Of a stretch of 44,457 nucleotides of DNA, positions 40,217-44,457 are shown piece after piece. Every line of letters begins with the position of its first letter. Within the stretch, counting starts at the first letter, position 1. The position numbers and the translations under genes are program-made. Below the pieces are notes generated by a model. It ran no database searches. It saw only the letters and a list, made by a program, of their open reading frames with translations, and was not told where the DNA came from. Origin of the DNA: Anaerophilus nitritigenes (lineage in GTDB: Bacteria > Bacillota > Clostridia > Peptostreptococcales > Thermotaleaceae); NCBI RefSeq assembly GCF_004138215.1, contig NZ_RYYS01000092.1, positions 1 to 44,457 of the forward strand, read 5' to 3'.

Positions 40217-40860
40217 TGCATATACCTGATGGGATGCTTCCTCTATATGCATGTGTAGGAGCTTATGCTGCAACAGGAGGAATTGCTGCATACACTATAA
40301 AAAAAATTAAAGAAAAAGAAGATCCTAAAAAGCAAATTCCAAAGGTATCTATTGTAACAGCAGCATTTTTTGTAGGTTCTTTAATTAATATTCCAATACC
40401 ACCTACTAGTGTCCATTTGATGCTTACAGGTACTTTAGGTATTCTTGTAGGAGATTATGCTTTTTTATCGGTTATTGTATCATTATTTTTTCAAGCTGCA
40501 TTATTTGGTCATGGAGGATTGACGACAATAGGAATCAATACGATCATATTAGGAATTCCTGCTATTGTATCAAGTATAATTTATAAAAAATTATGCCACT
40601 CTATGAATGATAGTAAAACAAAAAATACAGTATTAAGTTTTTTTATAGGAGCATTTGGAACTTTACAAGCTGTAATTATATTTTGTTTAATCATATTAGG
40701 ATTTATTCCTAAAGACGTAGATGTAGTAGCAGAAAGAATGGCTGTATATGGATCATTTTTAGCACATATGCCTCTTGTACTATTAGAAGGTATATTTACT
40801 GCATGGATTGTAACTTACCTTAAAAAAGTAAAACCAGAAATTTTAGAGGATCATAAATAA
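40216..40860 (+). CDS. cbiM: ECF cobalt/nickel transporter S component CbiM
   Basis: 214 aa from the ATG at 40216, eight bases after AAGGAGG. The frame is open further upstream, but only this start gives the N-terminus MHIPDGML, whose Met1-His2 and following loop bind the metal in CbiM/NikM. Six to seven helices follow, with INIPIPPTSVHLMLTGTLGILVGDYAFLSVIVSLFFQAALFGHGGLTTIGINTI as the family core (starts about residue 60). It determines substrate specificity. The cobalamin riboswitch and downstream cbiK argue for cobalt. The start overlaps the L-gene stop and the end overlaps the cbiQ start, both as TAATG. Confidence 0.93.
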   Translation: MHIPDGMLPLYACVGAYAATGGIAAYTIKKIKEKEDPKKQIPKVSIVTAAFFVGSLINIPIPPTSVHLMLTGTLGILVGDYAFLSVIVSLFFQAALFGHGGLTTIGINTIILGIPAIVSSIIYKKLCHSMNDSKTKNTVLSFFIGAFGTLQAVIIFCLIILGFIPKDVDVVAERMAVYGSFLAHMPLVLLEGIFTAWIVTYLKKVKPEILEDHK

Positions 40861-41459
40861 TGAAGAGAATCAAGTATAAATTTTTAGGATTTTTAATTAT
40901 GATATTTAGTTTTGCATCTATACAAAAAATGAAGTGGATTCCTTTTATGATTGGGATTACCTTGATTACATGGATTGTTTTCAAGGTTCCTTTTAAAGTT
41001 TTTTTAAAAAGGATAAAAATCCCCTTCATTTTTGTAGGGATGATGAATATAATCTATTTGTTTTTTACAAATGGAGATCTACTCATACAATCTACCTATT
41101 TTAATATCACTTACCAAGGATTAGAACATTCTTTGTTATTTACAAGTAGATTTTTATGTATTTTTAGTATGAGTATTCTTTTTTTTCATACTACTTCTTA
41201 TGTGGATGTAATCAAAATTATGAGAATGATGGGAATGCCATCTATATTAACAGATTTGTTTTTATTTACCTACCGATATATATTTGAGTTAGGAAGACAG
41301 ATGGAAACTATGCACAGAGCTATGTATATGAGAGGAATGAAAAGAAGCTTTAAAGACATAAAAACTATGAGTAGTCTTTTAGGATCTACTTTTGTAAGAA
41401 GTTATGAACAGGCACAAAGAGTATATGATGCAATGCATATCAGAGGTTATGGGAGGTAA
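40860..41459 (+). CDS. cbiQ: ECF transporter T component CbiQ
   Basis: 199 aa, shorter than usual CbiQ proteins (about 225-265 aa). It has four to five helices at the N-terminus and the coupling region at the C-terminus (MYMRGMKRSFKDIKTMSSLLGSTFVRSYEQAQRVYDAMHIRGY), which carries the two Ala/Met-x-Arg-Gly motifs that contact the ATPase. It links CbiM movement to ATP hydrolysis by CbiO. TAATG overlap with cbiM; 2 nt before cbiO. Confidence 0.9.
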   Translation: MKRIKYKFLGFLIMIFSFASIQKMKWIPFMIGITLITWIVFKVPFKVFLKRIKIPFIFVGMMNIIYLFFTNGDLLIQSTYFNITYQGLEHSLLFTSRFLCIFSMSILFFHTTSYVDVIKIMRMMGMPSILTDLFLFTYRYIFELGRQMETMHRAMYMRGMKRSFKDIKTMSSLLGSTFVRSYEQAQRVYDAMHIRGYGR

Positions 41460-41461
41460 AT

Positions 41462-42175
41462 ATGACAGTTCTTAACATGAAAGATGTTTCCTTTGGATAT
41501 GAGAAAAAATATATAATAGAAAATATATCTTTAAAAATATCTTCTAATGAAAAATTAGGGCTAATAGGACCTAATGGAGCAGGAAAAACAACTCTTTTTT
41601 ATTTGATGAGTGGTATTTATAAACCTAAAAAGGGAGAAATTTTTCTATATGATAAAAAGGTTATAGCAGGAAAATTTTACCCCAAATTAGGTATGATTTT
41701 TCAAAATCCAGACGATCAATTGATTCATCCATCGGTATGGGATGATATTGCTTTTGGACCTACGAATATGGGATTATCTCATGATGACATAGAAAAAAGA
41801 GTAGAAGATGCATTAAAGATTCTTCATATAGAAAAATTAAAAGATAGAGTACCACACCAATTATCCGGAGGAGAAAAAAGATTAGTAGCTATTGCAGGAA
41901 TTTTAGCTATGAAATCTTCTTTTGTCATATATGATGAACCTACTTCTAATCTTGATATGCGTCATAGAAGATTGTTGATTGATTTTTTAAAAACGTCTAC
42001 AGAAGATGCTAGAATTATAGCATCTCATGATCTAGAATTTATTCTTGAAAGTTGTGATAGAGTTATTGTATTTGATCATGGAAAAATTCAAGGAGATGGA
42101 CATCCTAAAGAAATTCTTTCGAATGCTCAATTAATGGAAGAACATGGATTAGAAGTGCCTTATTCTTTAAGATAA
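41462..42175 (+). CDS. cbiO: ECF transporter ATPase CbiO
   Basis: 237 aa, a complete ABC domain. Walker A is GPNGAGKTT (36-44), the Q-loop segment is MIFQNPDDQLIHPSVWDDIAFGP (a hallmark of cobalt ECF ATPases), the signature is LSGGEKR, Walker B is FVIYDEPTSNLD and the switch His is in IIASHDLEFI. It works as a homodimer with CbiM and CbiQ. GGGAGG precedes the ATG. The C-terminus is short, ending EEHGLEVPYSLR. Confidence 0.94.
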   Translation: MTVLNMKDVSFGYEKKYIIENISLKISSNEKLGLIGPNGAGKTTLFYLMSGIYKPKKGEIFLYDKKVIAGKFYPKLGMIFQNPDDQLIHPSVWDDIAFGPTNMGLSHDDIEKRVEDALKILHIEKLKDRVPHQLSGGEKRLVAIAGILAMKSSFVIYDEPTSNLDMRHRRLLIDFLKTSTEDARIIASHDLEFILESCDRVIVFDHGKIQGDGHPKEILSNAQLMEEHGLEVPYSLR

Positions 42176-42195
42176 GAATAGAAGGAGGAATTTCA

Positions 42196-42978
42196 TTGAC
42201 AAAAGGAATTTTAGTTACAAGCTTTGGAACAAGTTATGAAGATACAAGAAAAGTAACAATAGATGCGGTAGAACAAAAAATTCAAAAGTCTTTTCCAGAT
42301 TATGAAGTAAGAAGAGCTTTTACTTCTAATTTTATTATAAAAAAATTAAAACAAAGAGATAACATAGAAGTAGATACTTTAGCTCAAGGGCTTGAAAAAA
42401 TGAAAAAAGATGGATTTACAGAAGTTATCGTACAACCTTTACATGTTATTGCAGGAGAAGAATTTAATGATATTGTAGAGGAAGTGTCTAAATTTAAAGA
42501 TGAAACATTTGACAAATTAGAACTGGGAAAACCTCTGTTGTATTATTCACAAGATTATAATATAGCGGTAGAAGCTTTAAAAAAACAACTTCCACAAATG
42601 AAAGACACACAAGCTGTAGTACTTATGGGTCATGGAAGTCCAAATCATCCAGCAAATTCTAGCTATTCAAATCTTCAACTTGTATTACAGGATGAAAAAT
42701 TACCTGTTTATATAGGTGTTGTAGAAGGGTATCCAACATTAGATCATGTGCTTGAAAAACTCAAAGATGATAATATCAAAGAAGTTACATTAATGCCATA
42801 TATGTTAGTAGCAGGAGATCATGCTCAAAACGATATGGCAGGGGATGAAGATGATTCTTGGAAAACAATTCTTGAGAAAGAAGGATTTACTGTAAATACC
42901 TATCTTCATGGATTAGGAGAAAATTCAAAATATCAAGATATTTATGTTCAACATATAAAAGATATAATGGAAAAATAA
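42196..42978 (+). CDS. cbiK: sirohydrochlorin cobaltochelatase CbiK
   Basis: 260 aa, starting at a TTG seven bases after GAAGGAGG. A class II chelatase fold with the N-terminal KGILVTSFGTSYEDTRKVTIDA. The metal ligands known from CbiK are found as H146 (LMGHGSPNHPAN), E177 (VVEGYP) and H209 (LVAGDHAQNDMAGDEDDSW). It inserts Co(II) into sirohydrochlorin, or precorrin-2-derived factor II, at the entry of the anaerobic B12 pathway. It is the last gene of the riboswitch operon, so cobalt import and insertion are switched together. No signal peptide is present, so it is cytosolic. Confidence 0.94.
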   Translation: MTKGILVTSFGTSYEDTRKVTIDAVEQKIQKSFPDYEVRRAFTSNFIIKKLKQRDNIEVDTLAQGLEKMKKDGFTEVIVQPLHVIAGEEFNDIVEEVSKFKDETFDKLELGKPLLYYSQDYNIAVEALKKQLPQMKDTQAVVLMGHGSPNHPANSSYSNLQLVLQDEKLPVYIGVVEGYPTLDHVLEKLKDDNIKEVTLMPYMLVAGDHAQNDMAGDEDDSWKTILEKEGFTVNTYLHGLGENSKYQDIYVQHIKDIMEK

Positions 42979-43029
42979 TAAAAAACAACAAGCAAATAGA
43001 TGTTTCTTTGCTTGTTGTTTTTTATTATT
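42974..43029 (+). terminator. strong terminator at the end of the cobalt operon
   Basis: A perfect 23-bp stem (42974-42996 and 43007-43029) with a 10-nt loop. It includes the cbiK stop codon and a T-run in the right arm. Confidence 0.92.
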
Positions 43030-43069
43030 TAATAGGGAATTGTGTACTTGATAGAATTTTATTACTGAC

Positions 43070-43115
43070 AGGACACTAAAGGCGGGTATCTTATGATAGC
43101 TGTCTTTAGTGTCCT
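43070..43115. repeat. 46-nt imperfect palindrome, REP- or MITE-like
   Basis: Outer arms AGGACACTAAAG (43070-43081) and CTTTAGTGTCCT (43104-43115) pair perfectly. The interior continues with G-U/C-G/G-U/G-C pairs, a G-G mismatch and TATC/GATA around a TTAT loop. There is no T-run on either side, so it is not a typical terminator. A repeated extragenic element, the footprint of a transposon end, or a structured RNA are possible. Confidence 0.5.
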
Positions 43116-43391
43116 ATAATTATATACAAATATAACCTCTATTCTTTAGAGTTTTATTAAAAAGTTTATACAATAAAATCTTTTCAAATTATTTAATAAC
43201 TTCTTTAATACAAAATTAAGTTTTTAATTTTTATGAGAATCTTATTTTAAAACGGTTTGTACCAAAATCTTCATGTTTTATTTTAAAAAATTATAAACAG
43301 AGTAGCAAATTTGCATAGTATTTCTCACTTGTAAAATATAAGGTATTTAATAAAAATGTCAATATACTACAAAACAAGCTAAAAAATACCC

Positions 43392-43422
43392 GTTTACAAA
43401 TTTCATCTTTAACTTGTCTTTA
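43392..43422 (+). promoter_or_regulatory. TTTACA-type promoter of the sigma/holin genes
   Basis: GTTTACA (43392-43398), N15, TTGTCTTTA (43414-43422). TTTACA as -35 is established for group 5 sigma factors (TcdR, BotR, TetR, UviA). The same two blocks at identical spacing recur at 44275-44305. This suggests that the sigma factor encoded directly downstream activates its own gene. Confidence 0.65.
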
Positions 43423-43427
43423 TTTAG

Positions 43428-43441
43428 TAGATAGCTATCTA
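43428..43441. promoter_or_regulatory. 14-bp perfect palindrome at the start of the sigma transcript
   Basis: TAGATAGCTATCTA lies 6 bp after the -10-like block and 26 bp before the sigma gene. This is a repressor-operator position. No matching element is seen at the second promoter; a different palindrome, TAACCGGTTA (44322-44331), lies there. Confidence 0.4.
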
Positions 43442-43467
43442 AGTTCATGGCAGAAGGGGGAAATAAT

Positions 43468-44025
43468 ATGGAATTATATGAGATGCTACAACAAGCACAT
43501 ATTGGAGATGAAGAGGCCACTATAAGTATCTATTTAAAGTTTAATCTGCTTATAAAAAAATTAAGTAGAGATTTGAATTATGAAGAAGCAGAAACAGATT
43601 TAATAATCGCATTATTAGAGATGATTCAAGATATAAAATTAGATAAATTACATATGCAAAATGATGGTGCTATTGTCAATTATATATACAGATTTTTAAA
43701 AAATAGATCTGTAAATTTGTTTAAAAAAAACATACTACAAAAACCTAAATATGCTTCTTTAGAAGTAGATATTACAGATGATGTAGGAGATGATCTTGAT
43801 AATATGATTTTTATATCTACTTTGATGGACTCATTACCATCACTACAAAGAGAAGTAATAAAAAGAAAATTTATACAAGAATTTTCTGATCAAGAAATTT
43901 CAAGTTTACTAGGAATTTCAAGACAAGCTGTAAACAGAGCCAAAAATAGAGGACTGCATAATTTGAGGAAAAATTTACAAATTAATAAGGAGGAAAAAAC
44001 TTGGAAGAAAAAATATTTGAATTAG
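43468..44025 (+). CDS. UviA/TcdR-like (group 5) RNA polymerase sigma factor
   Basis: 185 aa from the ATG at 43468, seven bases after AAGGGGG; an in-frame ATG at 43447 is upstream of that site. The length matches TcdR, BotR, TetR and UviA (about 180 aa). A region 2-like helical part (about 10-85, EAETDLIIALLEMIQDIKL and IVNYIYRFLKNRSVNLFKK) is followed by an acidic linker and region 4 with a helix-turn-helix (LPSLQREVIKRKFIQEFSDQEISSLLGISRQAVNRAKNRGLHNLRKNL, from about residue 124). Group 5 sigma factors drive toxin or bacteriocin genes. The next gene is a UviB-like holin overlapping by 25 nt, just as uviA and uviB are adjacent in C. perfringens. A phage-derived regulator is the alternative. 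Confidence 0.78.
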   Translation: MELYEMLQQAHIGDEEATISIYLKFNLLIKKLSRDLNYEEAETDLIIALLEMIQDIKLDKLHMQNDGAIVNYIYRFLKNRSVNLFKKNILQKPKYASLEVDITDDVGDDLDNMIFISTLMDSLPSLQREVIKRKFIQEFSDQEISSLLGISRQAVNRAKNRGLHNLRKNLQINKEEKTWKKKYLN

Positions 44026-44243
44026 CAGCTACACAAGGAGTATGGACTTTACTCAGCGTGGCTCTTGTTTTTTATATATTAAAAAATCAAGAAAAAAGAG
44101 ATGTTCGTCAAGAAGAAAGAGAAAAAAAGTATCAAGAAATTATATCAAATTTAACAGATAAATTAAACGTGGTTGAAGATGTAAAAAAGGATGTTGAAGA
44201 TATAAAAGAATATGTATTTAAAAAGAAAGATTTAAATTTTTAG
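44001..44243 (+). CDS. BhlA/UviB-family holin-like peptide
   Basis: 80 aa, starting at a TTG seven bases after AAGGAGG and overlapping the sigma gene by 25 nt. A short N-terminus (MEEKIFELAATQG) leads to one membrane helix (about 14-30, VWTLLSVALVFYILKN). A long, highly charged helix follows (EKRDVRQEEREKKYQEIISNLTDKLNVVEDVKKDVEDIKEYV, about 31-73). This one-helix plus charged coiled-coil design is that of BhlA/UviB (PF10960) bacteriocin- and phage-associated holins. It probably permeabilises the membrane to let a lysin or toxin out. It may be expressed from the sigma-gene promoter as a coupled pair. Confidence 0.8.
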   Translation: MEEKIFELAATQGVWTLLSVALVFYILKNQEKRDVRQEEREKKYQEIISNLTDKLNVVEDVKKDVEDIKEYVFKKKDLNF

Positions 44244-44274
44244 TTTTTTTAATTTTAAAATTTTTAAAATAGTG

Positions 44275-44305
44275 GTTTACAATTTTACTATAAAAGTTGT
44301 CTTTA
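44275..44305 (+). promoter_or_regulatory. second TTTACA-type promoter, upstream of the lysin-like gene
   Basis: GTTTACA (44275-44281), N15, TTGTCTTTA (44297-44305): the same two blocks and spacing as at 43392-43422, with unrelated spacers. A TAACCGGTTA palindrome (44322-44331) follows. The start codon of the next gene is 87 bp downstream. Confidence 0.65.
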
Positions 44306-44391
44306 ATATATATAAAGCAACTAACCGGTTAAAGCTTTTAAATAAAATAGTAATTTAATATATTCATAATTTATAAAAAGGAGGCTATAAA

Positions 44392-44457
44392 ATGTTAAGA
44401 CGAGGAGATAAAGGGGAAGATGTTAAGAAGCTACAACAAGATTTAACAAGATTAGGA
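44392..44457 (+). CDS. peptidoglycan-binding-domain protein, partial (probable endolysin)
   Basis: Only the first 22 codons are in the window. The ATG follows AAAAGGAGG with a 7-nt gap. MLRRGDKGEDVKKLQQDLTRLG is the start of a PG_binding_1 repeat (L-R-x-G-x-x-G-x-x-V-x-x-L-Q-x-x-L-x-x-L-G). There is no signal peptide, as expected for an endolysin released by a holin. The catalytic domain (amidase, peptidase or lysozyme) lies beyond the right edge and cannot be named. Confidence 0.7.
   Translation, partial: MLRRGDKGEDVKKLQQDLTRLG

Larger units (their letters stand above)
43030..43467. other. intergenic region before the UviA-like sigma gene
   Basis: About 440 bp with no convincing gene. It contains a long imperfect palindrome (43070-43115), a GCAAATTTGC palindrome (43305-43314), the TTTACA-type promoter (43392-43422) and a TAGATAGCTATCTA palindrome just after it (43428-43441). 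The stretch 43116-43300 is plain A/T-rich sequence. Confidence 0.5.

Noticed and set aside
43468-44457. Simple prophage left end
   Set aside because: Not excluded, but there is no integrase, repressor, att repeat or structural gene in the window. The sigma/holin pair with shared TTTACA promoters fits a UviA/UviB-type unit better.
1-44457. CRISPR arrays, tRNA or rRNA genes, intact insertion sequences
   Set aside because: I found no regularly spaced repeats, no cloverleaf with T-loop signature and no transposase. The only repeat-like element is the palindrome at 43070-43115.

Overview
This window is a low-GC, AT-rich chromosomal segment with strong AGGAGG-type ribosome binding sites and short intergenic gaps. 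The gene set points to an anaerobic, Gram-positive Clostridia-type organism (Alkaliphilus/Crassaminicella-like by gene content; the species cannot be told from the sequence). It carries cobalamin riboswitches, an anaerobic-type cobaltochelatase CbiK, GltS, a YtvI-like membrane protein, a two-protein FeoB, a large glutamine synthetase and a UviA/UviB-like pair. I saw no rRNA, tRNA, CRISPR array or intact insertion sequence.

Layout. 1-1.7 kb: IclR-type regulator and CPBP membrane protease (minus). 1.9-5.3 kb: promoter, cobalamin riboswitch, intrinsic terminator and a corrinoid ABC importer (BtuF-BtuC-BtuD), then a 41-codon membrane ORF that looks like the tail of a drug/metabolite transporter. 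5.3-10.8 kb: five-gene oligopeptide/dipeptide ABC importer (minus, A-B-C-D-F). 11.4-14.2 kb: GltS glutamate symporter and a ClC channel/antiporter. 14.4-16.3 kb: ECF sigma factor with its DUF4179-type membrane partner. 16.4-22.3 kb: two-component system, a Cys-rich four-helix copper-binding protein (minus) and a MacB/FtsX-type ABC transporter. 22.5-26.5 kb: CheX-like protein, small helical protein, DtxR-family regulator and the feoA/feoB(G)/feoB(membrane) operon. 26.6-31.6 kb: MscS channel, orphan coiled-coil membrane protein, glutamine synthetase, YtvI-like permease. 31.8-37.6 kb: oligoendopeptidase F, then an FHA - FtsW/RodA - class B PBP - FabI run. 37.6-43.0 kb: cbiL (minus) and, divergently, a consensus promoter, a second cobalamin riboswitch and a cobalt ECF transporter in K-L-M-Q-O order, followed by cbiK. 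43.0 kb to the end: a UviA/TcdR-like (group 5) sigma factor, a BhlA/UviB-like holin and the first 22 codons of a peptidoglycan-binding protein, cut by the window edge.

How the parts work together. Two riboswitches tie corrinoid uptake (btu) and cobalt uptake plus chelation (K-L-M-Q-O, cbiK) to the cell's B12 level. The feo operon carries two palindromic TTAGC-N4-GCTAA boxes next to a DtxR-family gene. The sensor-kinase/ABC region has a palindrome that fits the Bce-type regulator consensus. The opp/gltS intergenic region has two CodY-like boxes.

The most interesting piece is at the right edge. The same unusual promoter, GTTTACA-N15-TTGTCTTTA, occurs upstream of the sigma gene and again upstream of the putative lysin gene. 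This suggests a self-amplifying sigma/holin/lysin lysis or protein-release cassette. Many ORFs also end inside the stem of their own terminator, which packs convergent genes very tightly.
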